From Streptomyces flavofungini (GTDB taxonomy: Bacteria > Actinomycetota > Actinomycetes > Streptomycetales > Streptomycetaceae): a stretch of DNA of 64,000 bases. Of the stretch, positions 51,061-59,070 are shown in pieces (the stretch's first letter is position 1; the number at the start of each line of letters is the position of its first letter). The notes beneath the pieces were generated by a model. That model was not told the origin of the DNA, made no database searches, and saw only the letters and a list, made by a program, of their open reading frames with translations. The stretch lies in NCBI RefSeq assembly GCF_030388665.1, contig NZ_CP128846.1, positions 1,488,001-1,552,000 on the forward strand, in the 5' to 3' direction. The position numbers and the translations under genes are program-made.

Positions 51061-51360
51061 ATGTTTGTCATGGAGCTGACCTACACCGCCCCCGTGGACC
51101 GCGTCGACGCCCTGCTCGCGGACCACGTCGCCTGGCTCGACGCGCAGTACGCGGCCGGGGTCTTCATCGCGTCGGGGCGCAAGAACCCGCGCGACGGCGG
51201 CGTGATCCTGGCCGTCGGCGACAGCCGGGAGGAGATCGAGAAGCTGGCGGCGAGCGACCCGTTCACCGTCGGCGGTGTGTGCGCGTACCGCATCACGGAG
51301 TTCCTGGCGACGAAGACGGCACCCGAGCTGGCCCGCTACCGGCAGGAGCTGCCGCGCTGA
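51061..51360 (+). CDS. YciI family protein
   Basis: A 99-aa ferredoxin-like alpha/beta protein of the YciI group. Conserved His in ADHVAWLD (about residue 22) and the SDPFTVGGV motif (about 65-73). Some members are dehydrochlorinases in degradation pathways; most are uncharacterised. A TAGCCT -10-like hexamer lies 7 bases before the ATG and no ribosome-binding site is present, so the mRNA is probably leaderless. Convergent with the BNR-repeat gene. Confidence 0.85.
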   Translation: MFVMELTYTAPVDRVDALLADHVAWLDAQYAAGVFIASGRKNPRDGGVILAVGDSREEIEKLAASDPFTVGGVCAYRITEFLATKTAPELARYRQELPR

Positions 51361-51384
51361 GCCCGGCGGCAGCCCCGGCCGCCC

Positions 51385-52644
51385 TCACCCCCGTTCGAGC
51401 CGCGCCACCCGCCCCTTCTCCCCCGCCGCCCAGCAGCCCAGGTCCCGCGCGCAGTCGACGGTGTCGTACGAACCCGAGTCGACCGTCCGCCAGCTGCGAC
51501 CGCCGTCCGTCGTGAGGTCCGTGCCCGTGGGGCCGACCGCGAGGGCCGAGCGGCGGGTGTGCGGGAGCCAGGTGACGCCCGAGCGGTACGCGGGGACGGG
51601 CTTCGCCGCGGGCCGCCAGCTGCGGCCGCCGTCGGTGGTCGTCGCGGACGCGCGGGGCGAGGGCTGGTCGGCGCGGTAGTCGCCGCCGACCGCGATGCCG
51701 TGCGCGCGGTCGCGGAAGGCCAGGCCGAAGACGCCGCGCGCCGGGTCGCCGCCCGGGATCGGGGCGTCGGTGGCGGTCCACGTCAGGCCCCGGTCGGCGG
51801 AGTGAAGGACCCGCGCGCGGGCCGCACCGCCGGTCGCCAGCCACACGTCGCGCGGGCCCGAGCTGACCAGGCACTGGCCGCTCGCGGCGAACCCCGACTC
51901 GCCCTCCTGCGCCTTCGGCATGCCCCGGTCGGGCAGCACCTTCCAGGAGCGGCCGCCGTCCGCCGTCGACAGGATGCGGTACTTGCCGTTCACGGGGTCG
52001 CTCATCGCCAGGCCGTGGCGGCGGTCGAAGAACGTCATGCAGTCGTAGAACGCCTTGGGATCGGTGTTGTGGAAGGACTCCGTCCAGGTGGCGCCGCCGT
52101 CGTCGGTGCGCAGGACCCGGGACGCCTCGCCCTCGCCGATGGCGAGCACCACGGCGCGGCGCCCGTCGAACGCCTCGATGTCCCGGAACTCCAGGGCCGA
52201 CGCCCCGGGCGGTGACACGTCGCGCCAGGTCGCGCCGCCGTCGCTCGTGCGCAGCACGGTGCCCTTCGTCCCTGCGGTCCACGCGGTGCTGCGGCTGACG
52301 GCGGCGAGGCCGCGGAAGCGGGCGTCGGTGCCAGTGGGCTTGAGCGACCAGGCGGGCCGGGTGACGGGGTGCGCGTTCCCGGCCGCGGGCCAGGCCGGCG
52401 CGCCGCTCCGGTCGCCCGGGGCCGCCGCTCCGGTGCGCGCGGTCGACGCCGAGGCGGTGCCCGGTCCGCCCTGCGCGGGCGGCACCGCCGCGACGGAGGT
52501 CAGCGCGAGCGCCGCCGCGCCGAGTCCGGCCCACACCCCGCGGCCCGCCCACCGGGACCGCCCCGGGCCCGCGGCCCGACCCGGTCCTTCCCCGCCGCCT
52601 GTACGCGTCGTTCGCCCCGCACGTGTTCCCCGTACCTCACGCAT
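51385..52644 (-). CDS. Secreted BNR/YCF48-like beta-propeller protein
   Basis: A 419-aa protein. After a basic start, a signal sequence (about residues 36-58, WAGLGAAALALTSVAAVPPA) directs export. The rest is a beta-propeller of repeated Asp boxes: TSDGGATW, TDDGGATW, TADGGRSW, SADRGLTW, TTDGGRSW (twice). Similar proteins are annotated as oxidoreductases or photosystem II stability factor-like; the family fold suits carbohydrate or protein binding. I chose ATG at 52642-52644 with GGGAGGGG rather than the earlier in-frame start 13 codons upstream. No catalytic residue set for a sialidase can be assigned. Confidence 0.8.
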   Translation of the reverse strand: MREVRGTRAGRTTRTGGGEGPGRAAGPGRSRWAGRGVWAGLGAAALALTSVAAVPPAQGGPGTASASTARTGAAAPGDRSGAPAWPAAGNAHPVTRPAWSLKPTGTDARFRGLAAVSRSTAWTAGTKGTVLRTSDGGATWRDVSPPGASALEFRDIEAFDGRRAVVLAIGEGEASRVLRTDDGGATWTESFHNTDPKAFYDCMTFFDRRHGLAMSDPVNGKYRILSTADGGRSWKVLPDRGMPKAQEGESGFAASGQCLVSSGPRDVWLATGGAARARVLHSADRGLTWTATDAPIPGGDPARGVFGLAFRDRAHGIAVGGDYRADQPSPRASATTTDGGRSWRPAAKPVPAYRSGVTWLPHTRRSALAVGPTGTDLTTDGGRSWRTVDSGSYDTVDCARDLGCWAAGEKGRVARLERG

Positions 52645-52944
52645 CGCACGCCCCTCCCGGTCCAGCTGCCCCGTGGCCCTCATGGCGGGCCGAAGCTAGC
52701 CCACGCCCAAGGCCTCGTCCAGATGGCGGTACTGGGCCTTTCGGCGGTCGCCCGGTCGGGGGCCGACGGGAACCGGGCGTGGTCCCCGGGTGTCGCGGTG
52801 ACAGAGGTCACTCGCTCCAGAGGGGTCCTCGCGTGCACGGATCCTCCGTTTCCGACGTCTATTCAAGTGTCCGACCCCGGTCGTGCACACCCAGGTCGTC
52901 CAGCCGTCAGAGTCGTCCAGCCGTCAGAGTTGAGGGAGCAGGCG
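52645..52944. other. Leader/promoter region of ssgD
   Basis: About 300 bases without a gene between the divergent BNR-protein and ssgD genes. It contains a dyad GTGAC-AGAG-GTCAC at 52798-52811 and, directly before the ssgD ribosome-binding site, a perfect 17-bp tandem duplication (52896-52929). The stretch CGGATCCTCCGTTTCCGACG near 52839-52858 is less GC-rich and may hold the promoter, but no clear -35/-10 pair is seen. Confidence 0.6.
52896..52929 (+). repeat. 17-bp perfect tandem duplication before ssgD
   Basis: TCGTCCAGCCGTCAGAG occurs at 52896-52912 and again at 52913-52929, with no mismatch and no gap. It ends 4 bases before the GAGGGAG ribosome-binding site of ssgD. Confidence 0.9.
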
Positions 52945-53361
52945 TTGTCCACTGTCATCGAGCAAGCCGTTGAGGCCCGCCTGGTCGCCGCCGCGCCCCG
53001 GATGCCCACCATCCCCGCCACCCTGCACTACGACGGGCGCGACCCCTTCGCCGTCCGCATGAGCTTCCCGGCCCCGGCGACGCTGGAGGGCGTGGAGGTC
53101 TACTGGACGTTCGCCCGCGAACTGCTCACGCAGGGCGTGGAGAACGCGGTGGGCGACGGCGACGTACGCGTGCGGCCGTACGGCTACGACCGCACGGTCC
53201 TGGAGTTCCACGCCCCCGAGGGCACGGCCATCGTGCACGTCCAGACCGGCGACCTGCGCCGCTTCCTCCAGCGCACGGCCGCTCTCGTCCCGGTGGGGCA
53301 GGAGCACCTGCACGTCGACCTGGACCGGGATCTGGCCGACCTGATGCGCGACGCGTGCTGA
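52945..53361 (+). CDS. ssgD: SsgA-like sporulation/cell-division regulator SsgD
   Basis: A 138-aa SsgA-like protein (SALP), a family found only in sporulating actinomycetes that controls septum placement and cell-wall remodelling. Family segments: PTIPATLHYDGRDPFAVRMS (about 21-40), TFARELLTQGV and the C-terminal GDLRRFLQRT. TTG start at 52945-52947 behind GAGGGAG with 6-base spacing; longer upstream readings lack this and the family. I name it ssgD from its location among known neighbours; in S. coelicolor SsgD is linked to lateral-wall integrity. Confidence 0.82.
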   Translation: MSTVIEQAVEARLVAAAPRMPTIPATLHYDGRDPFAVRMSFPAPATLEGVEVYWTFARELLTQGVENAVGDGDVRVRPYGYDRTVLEFHAPEGTAIVHVQTGDLRRFLQRTAALVPVGQEHLHVDLDRDLADLMRDAC

Positions 53362-53381
53362 ACCGGGGCCCCGGCCCCGGT
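53362..53381. terminator. Terminator after ssgD
   Basis: ACCGGGGC (53362-53369) and GCCCCGGT (53374-53381) form an 8-bp G+C stem with a 4-base loop directly after the ssgD stop, between convergent genes. Confidence 0.6.
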
Positions 53382-53418
53382 CGCGCCCGCCGAATCCCCG
53401 CCGTCTTCGCGGCCCGCC

Positions 53419-54252
53419 TCAGCGACCCAGCAGGCCGTTGAGCTCCCCGTAGTCCAGACCGCCCGCGAGCGACGCGTACGTCCCCTCCGTCAGGAGCTCC
53501 CGCGCGGCCCCGCGGACCAGGGCGTGCACCGCCTGCGCGATGCCCGAGCCGACACTGACGCGCGCGACACCGAGACCGGCGAGTTCCGCGACCGCGGGGG
53601 CGCCCGGACCCGCCATGACGTTCAGCGGCCCGTCGACGCCCTCGACCAGCGCCTTGACCGTGTCCGGAGCCACCGCGCCGGGCACGAAGACCCCGTCCGC
53701 GCCCGCGGCGAGGAACGCGGCGGCCCGCTCCAGGGTCAGCGCGAGCCGGGCGTCCGGACCCTCGCCGACACCCCGCAGATAGGTGTCGACGCGCGCGTTC
53801 ACGAACAGCGGCACACCCGCCGCGTCGGCGGCACCGCGCGCGGCCGCGATCCGCTCCGCCTGCTCGGCGACGGGCCGCAGCGGCTCGGCCGCCCCGTACA
53901 GCGCGTCCTCGATGTTCACGCCCACCACCCCGGCGGCGAGCGCGGCGCGCACCGTGTCCGCGACGCCCGCCGCGTCCTCGGCGTAACCGCTCTCGATGTC
54001 GGCGCTCACCGGCACATCGACCGCGGCCGTGATGGCGGCGACGGCGGCCAGCGCCCGGTCCCGGGGCAGCCGGTCGCCGTCGGCCGCGCCGAGGGCCCAG
54101 GCCAGGCCCGCGCTGGTGGTGGCGACGGCGGCGGCACCGGCCGACTCGACGACGCGGGCACTGGCGAGGTCCCAGGCGTTGGGCAGTACGAGCGGGGTGC
54201 CGGGGGTGTGCAGGGCGCGGAAGGCGGTGGCGGTCGCGTGCTGGTTCGTCAT
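53419..54252 (-). CDS. Isocitrate lyase/PEP mutase superfamily protein
   Basis: A 277-aa TIM-barrel protein. Motifs: NAWDLASARVVESAGAAAVA (about 25-44), the Mg-binding ADIESGY (about 84-90), and GVNIEDA (about 109-115). The KKCGH catalytic loop of true isocitrate lyases is absent, and the ADIESGY motif differs from the DxDxG of PEP mutases. It may be a C-C lyase such as methylisocitrate- or oxaloacetate-hydrolase-like; substrate unknown. No ribosome-binding site, so perhaps leaderless. Convergent with ssgD. Confidence 0.85.
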   Translation of the reverse strand: MTNQHATATAFRALHTPGTPLVLPNAWDLASARVVESAGAAAVATTSAGLAWALGAADGDRLPRDRALAAVAAITAAVDVPVSADIESGYAEDAAGVADTVRAALAAGVVGVNIEDALYGAAEPLRPVAEQAERIAAARGAADAAGVPLFVNARVDTYLRGVGEGPDARLALTLERAAAFLAAGADGVFVPGAVAPDTVKALVEGVDGPLNVMAGPGAPAVAELAGLGVARVSVGSGIAQAVHALVRGAARELLTEGTYASLAGGLDYGELNGLLGR

Positions 54253-54454
54253 GGCCGGTACTCAAGCAGGGGCGCGGGGCGGGGTCTGGCGGGAATCCGA
54301 CATGACCGGCGGTCGCACCGGCGCGCGGCGCCGTGCGCCGCCACGAGAAAACCCCTTTGCGCGGCGGCGGTCCGGCCCGGCACGCTGGTGGCGGAAACCG
54401 CCCGGAGCAGCAGCCCGGCAGCGCACCGATGCGGCCCAGTCACCGAAAAGTCCG

Positions 54455-54483
54455 TTGACATGGCCCCGCATTGCTTCTACGGT
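54455..54483 (+). promoter_or_regulatory. Promoter of the ABC-F gene
   Basis: TTGACA (54455-54460, exact -35 consensus) and TACGGT (54478-54483) are 17 bp apart. Predicted start near 54490, about 310 bases upstream of the ABC-F start codon. Confidence 0.65.
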
Positions 54484-54520
54484 GTATAGCGCTACTGTTG
54501 CCGTCGATTGGAGAAGGACG

Positions 54521-54532
54521 TTGCTCGTCTGA
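54521..54532 (+). promoter_or_regulatory. Minimal upstream ORF (TTG CTC GTC TGA) in the ABC-F leader
   Basis: GGAGAAGGA (54510-54518) is an excellent ribosome-binding site followed by TTG-CTC-GTC-TGA, encoding M-L-V. It lies about 30 bases after the predicted transcription start. Very short leader ORFs govern induction of ribosome-protection ABC-F genes elsewhere by drug-stalled ribosomes. Here that role is inference. Confidence 0.4.
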
Positions 54533-54800
54533 GGTCTTGAGACACCGCGTCGCAGCTGACGACGGACTCACCGCTCGGCGTGAGTTCCCTGCTGCGCACG
54601 ATGTGTGCGACCTCGGCGTACGAGCCGTCCGTTCGGGCGCAGGGCCTTCCTTCTTCTCCGGCCTCCCGGCGTGACCGCCTCCCGACGTCCGGCCCCGGCA
54701 TCCCCGGCGCCCCGGCGGCGGGCCGACGCACACACGACCCTCGCGGTGTCCCGCACGCGTTGCCCACACCCACCGCACCACAAGCAACCGCGAGGCCCGT

Positions 54801-56543
54801 ATGCCCTTGTCCCCCACCACCTCCATCACCTGCACGTCGCTCGCGTTCAGCTGGCCCGACGGCACCAGCGTCTTCGACGGCTTCCAGGTCGCGTTCGGCC
54901 CCGGCAGGACGGGGCTCATCGGCCGCAACGGCTCCGGGAAGTCGACCCTCCTGAAGCTCGTCGCGGGGGAACTGCCGCCCGCCGACGGCACCGTGCGCAC
55001 CGCGGGCGAGGTCGGATACCTGCCGCAGAACGTCACCCTCGACACCGGCCTGCGCGTGGACGAGGTGCTCGGCATCGCCGGGACCCGCGCCGCCCTGCAC
55101 GCCATCGAGGCGGGCGACGCGAGCGAGCGGCACTTCACCGCCGTCGGCGACGACTGGGACGTCGAGGAGCGCGCCACGGCGACCCTCGACCAGCTCGGCC
55201 TCGGCCACATCGGCCTCGACCGCACCACGGGCGAGGTGTCCGGCGGCGAGTCGGTGCTGCTCCGCCTTGCCGCGCTGCTGCTGAGGAAGCCCGACATCCT
55301 GCTGCTCGACGAGCCCACCAACAACCTCGACCTGCACGCCCGCCGGCGTCTGTACGCGGCGGTCGACGCCTGGCCCGGTGTGCTCGTCGTGGTCAGCCAC
55401 GACCGGGAGCTGCTCGACCGCGTCGACCAGATCGCCGACCTCCGCGACGGCGAAGTGACCTGGTACGGCGGCAACTTCAGCGCGTACGAGGCGGCGCTCG
55501 CCGTCGAGCAGGAGGCCGCGGAGCGCATGGTGCGGGTCGCCGAGTCCGACCTGCGCAAGCAGAAGCGCGAACTCGTCGACGCCCAGGTCAAATTGGCCCG
55601 CCGCAAGCGGTACGGCCAGAAGATGAACGACCAGAAGCGCGAGCCCAAGATCGTCATGGGGGCGCGCAAGCGGGCCGCCCAGGTGTCCGCGGGCAAGCAC
55701 CGCATCATGCACGAGGAGAAGCTGAGCGAGGCCAAGGAGCGCCTGGACGACGCCGTCGAGGCGGTGCGTGACGACGACGAGATCCGCGTCGACCTGCCGT
55801 ACACCGCCGTCCCGCCGGGCCGTACCGTGCTGACGCTCCTGGACCTGACACTCCGTTACGGGGCGCGCGTGAAGGGCGGGTTCGACCTGCGCGGACCCGA
55901 GCGGATCGCGCTCGTCGGCCGCAACGGCGCGGGCAAGACGACGCTGCTGAGGACGATCAGCGGCGAACTGGAACCGCTCGCCGGGGAGGCGCGGGCGCAC
56001 GTCCCGCTGCGCTTCCTGCCGCAGCGTCTCGACGTACTCGACGACGAGCTGACCGTCGCCGAGAACGTCGCCCGGTTCGCGCCGGACGCCACGAACAACC
56101 GGGTCCGGGCGCGGCTGGCCCGCTTCTTGTTCAAGGGCGCGAAGGCCGACCAGCAGGCGGCGACGCTCTCCGGGGGTGAGCGGTTCCGGGCGGCGCTCGC
56201 GGCGCTGCTGCTCGCCGAGCCCGCGCCGCAGCTCCTGATGCTCGACGAGCCGACGAACAACCTGGACATGGCGAGCGTCCACCAGCTCTCGACGGCCCTG
56301 GAGAGCTACGAGGGCGCGCTGATCGTCGCCAGCCACGACCTGCCGTTCCTGGAGTCGATCGGGATCACGCGCTGGCTGCTGCTCGACGGCGAACTGAGGG
56401 AGGTCAACGGCATCGACGCGATCGCCGACGCCATCACCAACGGCATCGCGGAAGAGCACGACGAGGGCGACGCGGCCGCGGGAGCGGGAGCGCCCGAGGA
56501 CGTCGCGGAAAACACGACAGAAGCTGTCGGGTATCCCGACTAG
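54801..56543 (+). CDS. ABC-F family ATPase, probable antibiotic-resistance type
   Basis: A 580-aa protein with two ABC domains and no membrane helix. Walker A: GRNGSGKST (about 42-50) and GRNGAGKTT (about 377-385). Signatures are VSGGE and LSGGE, and both Walker B regions run into DEPTNNLD. The interdomain linker is long and basic (KLARRKRYGQKMNDQKREPK), as in ribosome-protection ABC-F proteins. The C-terminus is acidic. The gene has a long structured leader with a micro-ORF, and 10 bp downstream lies a drug-resistance type UvrA. ATG behind GAGG. Confidence 0.88.
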   Translation: MPLSPTTSITCTSLAFSWPDGTSVFDGFQVAFGPGRTGLIGRNGSGKSTLLKLVAGELPPADGTVRTAGEVGYLPQNVTLDTGLRVDEVLGIAGTRAALHAIEAGDASERHFTAVGDDWDVEERATATLDQLGLGHIGLDRTTGEVSGGESVLLRLAALLLRKPDILLLDEPTNNLDLHARRRLYAAVDAWPGVLVVVSHDRELLDRVDQIADLRDGEVTWYGGNFSAYEAALAVEQEAAERMVRVAESDLRKQKRELVDAQVKLARRKRYGQKMNDQKREPKIVMGARKRAAQVSAGKHRIMHEEKLSEAKERLDDAVEAVRDDDEIRVDLPYTAVPPGRTVLTLLDLTLRYGARVKGGFDLRGPERIALVGRNGAGKTTLLRTISGELEPLAGEARAHVPLRFLPQRLDVLDDELTVAENVARFAPDATNNRVRARLARFLFKGAKADQQAATLSGGERFRAALAALLLAEPAPQLLMLDEPTNNLDMASVHQLSTALESYEGALIVASHDLPFLESIGITRWLLLDGELREVNGIDAIADAITNGIAEEHDEGDAAAGAGAPEDVAENTTEAVGYPD

Positions 56544-56553
56544 CTTCGCGTGC

Positions 56554-58899
56554 ATGCGAGCAGTCAGCCACCCACCGCACACCGCCTCGGACCACCAGCA
56601 CATCACCATCAGCAAAGGACGTGAGAACAATCTGAAGGAGGTGGACCTGCGCATCCCGAAGGGCCGTCTGACGGTCTTCACCGGGGTGTCCGGGTCGGGG
56701 AAGTCGTCGGTCGTCTTCGACACGATCGCCGTCGAGTCGCAGCGCCAGCTCAACGAGACGTTCACGTGGTTCGTCCGCAACCGGCTGCCGAAGTACGAGC
56801 GGCCGCACGCGGACGCCATCGAGGACCTGGCGCCCGCGATCGTCGTCGACCAGAAGCCGATCGGCGGCCACTCCCGCTCCACCGTCGGCACGATGACCGA
56901 CATCCACTCGGTGATCCGGGTCCTGTTCTCGCGGCACGGCACCCCGAGCGCGGGCCCGGCCACCGCGTACTCGTTCAACGACCCGAGCGGCATGTGCCCC
57001 GAGTGCGCGGGGCTCGGCCGCACGGTGCGGCCCGACTACGACCGCATCCTGGACCCCGCCAAGTCCCTGGCGGGCGGCGCGATCCTCTTCCCGCCGTTCG
57101 CCGTCGGGACCTGGCACGGCCAGACGTACACGAACACCCCCGATCTGGACCCGCACAAGCCGGTCGGTGAATTCACCGCCGCGGAACGGCAGTTCCTGAT
57201 GCGCGGCGACGGACGCGGCAAGCGGGCGGCCAAGGCCGGCAAGGTCAACGTCAACAACACCGGCGGCACCCACGACATCGGCTACGAAGGGCTCGCCGAC
57301 CGCTTCGAGCGGCTGTATCTGCACCGGGACCTGTCGGCGCTCTCCCAGAGGACCCGCGACACGGTGCAGCCCTTCCTGGTCGAGGGCCACTGCCCGCAGT
57401 GCGACGGCGCGCGCCTGAACCCGGCCGCGCTCGCCACCCGCGTCGGGGGCCTGTCCATCGCCGACTGCGCGCGCATGGAGGTCACCGACCTGATCACGGC
57501 GCTCGGCCGCATCCACGACCCGGTGGCCGGACCGATCGCGGGGGCCGCCGTCGCCGCGCTGGAACGCATCGAGGCGATCGGCCTCGGCTATCTGAGCCTG
57601 GGCCGCGAGACGTCCACGCTCTCCGGGGGCGAGGGCCAGCGCCTGAAGATGGTGCGCCACCTGGGCTCCAGCCTCACCGGCATGACGTACATCTTCGACG
57701 AGCCCAGCGTCGGCCTGCACCCGAGGGACGTGGGGCGCCTCGGCGACCTGCTGCTGCGCCTGCGCGACAAGGGCAACACCGTGCTCGTCGTCGAGCACGA
57801 CCCGGACGTGATCGCCCTCGCCGACCACATCGTCGACATGGGGCCCGCCGCGGGCGGCGACGGTGGCCTCGTCGTCTTCGAGGGCACCCCCGAGGAGCTG
57901 CGGGCCGCCGACACCCTCACGGGCCGCTGCCTGCGGCGCACCAGCGGCGTCAAGGAGCACCCGCGCGAGCCGGTCGGGGGCGAGTGGATCAAGGGGGCGG
58001 ACCTGCACAACCTGAGGGACGTGAGCGTGCGGGTGCCGACCGGGGTGCTCACGGCCGTCACCGGGGTCGCGGGCTCCGGCAAGAGCACGCTGGTGTCGCG
58101 GGCCTTCATCGAGCAGCACCCCGACGCGGTGGCCGTGGACCAGTCCTCCATCGGCATCTCGGGGCGGTCCACTCCGGCGACGTATCTGGGGATCATGGAC
58201 CGGGTACGGGCGCTGTTCGCGAAGCAAACGGGCACCGAGCCGGGCCTGTTCAGCTTCAACTCCCGGGGCGCGTGCGAGAGTTGCCAGGGGCGTGGGATCA
58301 TCTACAGCGACCTGGCCTTCATGGACCCGGTCACCACGACGTGCGAGGCCTGCGAGGGGAGGCGCTTCAAGGACGAGGTGCTCCGGCTGACCGTGGGCGG
58401 GCACTCCGTCGTCGACCTCCTGGACATGACCGCCGAGCAGGCACTCGCCTTCTTCGCGGACTTCCCCGACGCGGCGGTACGGCGTCGGCTGGGCGCCCTG
58501 CGCGACGTCGGCCTGACCTACCTCACCCTCGGGCAGCCACTGTCCACGCTCTCCGGCGGCGAGCGCCAGCGCATCAAGCTCGCCACCCAGCTGCACCGCA
58601 CCGGCACCACGTACGTCCTCGACGAACCGACGACCGGCCTGCACATGGCCGATGTCGACGGACTGCTCGCCATGCTGGACCGGCTCGTGGACACCGGGAA
58701 CACCGTGCTCGTCGTCGAGCACAACCTGGAAGTCGTCAAGCACGCGGACTGGGTGATCGACCTGGGCCCCGAGGGCGGCAAGCACGGCGGCCGGATCGTC
58801 TTCGAGGGGACCCCGCGGGAGCTGCTCGGGGCGCGCGGCTCGCACACGGCGGAGCATCTGCGGCGGTCGGTAGGGGCGCCCGGGAGCACCGCGCGCTGA
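56554..58899 (+). CDS. UvrA-like ABC ATPase of the drug-resistance class
   Basis: A 781-aa excinuclease A-like protein, shorter than UvrA of about 940-1000 aa. It has two ABC modules with Walker A GVSGSGKSS (about 44-52) and GVAGSGKST, and signatures LSGGEGQRLK and LSGGERQRIK. Zinc-type CxxC pairs are at CPEC, CPQC, CESC and CEAC. The region after the first Walker A that binds UvrB appears missing. Such proteins (DrrC-like, class II UvrA) protect DNA from intercalators in producers of such drugs. The TAGCTT hexamer 7 bases before the ATG suggests an extra leaderless promoter overlapping the ABC-F stop. Confidence 0.88.
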   Translation: MRAVSHPPHTASDHQHITISKGRENNLKEVDLRIPKGRLTVFTGVSGSGKSSVVFDTIAVESQRQLNETFTWFVRNRLPKYERPHADAIEDLAPAIVVDQKPIGGHSRSTVGTMTDIHSVIRVLFSRHGTPSAGPATAYSFNDPSGMCPECAGLGRTVRPDYDRILDPAKSLAGGAILFPPFAVGTWHGQTYTNTPDLDPHKPVGEFTAAERQFLMRGDGRGKRAAKAGKVNVNNTGGTHDIGYEGLADRFERLYLHRDLSALSQRTRDTVQPFLVEGHCPQCDGARLNPAALATRVGGLSIADCARMEVTDLITALGRIHDPVAGPIAGAAVAALERIEAIGLGYLSLGRETSTLSGGEGQRLKMVRHLGSSLTGMTYIFDEPSVGLHPRDVGRLGDLLLRLRDKGNTVLVVEHDPDVIALADHIVDMGPAAGGDGGLVVFEGTPEELRAADTLTGRCLRRTSGVKEHPREPVGGEWIKGADLHNLRDVSVRVPTGVLTAVTGVAGSGKSTLVSRAFIEQHPDAVAVDQSSIGISGRSTPATYLGIMDRVRALFAKQTGTEPGLFSFNSRGACESCQGRGIIYSDLAFMDPVTTTCEACEGRRFKDEVLRLTVGGHSVVDLLDMTAEQALAFFADFPDAAVRRRLGALRDVGLTYLTLGQPLSTLSGGERQRIKLATQLHRTGTTYVLDEPTTGLHMADVDGLLAMLDRLVDTGNTVLVVEHNLEVVKHADWVIDLGPEGGKHGGRIVFEGTPRELLGARGSHTAEHLRRSVGAPGSTAR

Positions 58900-58955
58900 C
58901 GTGAGCGCCGGGGGCTCCGACCGACCCCGGTTTGGGGGGCTCTTTACGGAGGACT

Positions 58956-58990
58956 TAACCTACGGGAACGTAACCTACGATGCCGTAGGT
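58956..58990 (+). promoter_or_regulatory. Operator/promoter of the acyl-ACP desaturase gene
   Basis: The dyad ACCTACG-ATGC-CGTAGGT occupies 58973-58990, with a further direct copy of TAACCTACG at 58956-58964 (first copy) relative to 58971-58979. A -10 TACGAT (58976-58981) lies inside the dyad; the -35 is poor. Three half-sites over a promoter suggest a repressor of fatty-acid desaturation, TetR/FadR type by symmetry. The regulator is not in the window. Confidence 0.6.
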
Positions 58991-59070
58991 ACTCCGCTCG
59001 CGGCGCCGTGGTTCCCCCCTCGGACCGCACCCCTCCCCTCCCGTTCCCCCTCCCGTCCCCAGGAGCCCCC

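Larger units (their letters stand above)
54253..54800. other. Long leader region of the ABC-F/UvrA-like operon
   Basis: A 548-base gap. The left 200 bases carry no ORF I can support. A consensus-like promoter lies at 54455-54483, then a leader of about 310 bases. The leader contains a four-codon ORF with a strong ribosome-binding site (54510-54532) and several possible hairpins, e.g. CTCAC-8-GTGAG (54568-54585) and a G+C-rich block near 54690-54725. Its length is far beyond the usual short or absent leaders in this window. Confidence 0.6.

Noticed and set aside
48935..51360. 770-aa plus-strand frame ending with the YciI protein
   Set aside because: The only real part is the last 99 codons. 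Upstream it is the wrong frame of the saccharopine-dehydrogenase-like gene and antisense to endonuclease V. A leaderless promoter lies directly before the YciI ATG.
52798..52811. GTGAC-AGAG-GTCAC as a BldD site upstream of ssgD
   Set aside because: The spacing is one base short of the BldD consensus, so I keep it only as an unnamed dyad.
54580..54954. 124-aa ORF in the ABC-F leader starting GTG 54580
   Set aside because: Pro/Ser/Arg-rich low-complexity product, no convincing ribosome-binding site, and it overlaps the ABC-F coding sequence in another frame. The three-codon ORF at 54521 is the better leader candidate.
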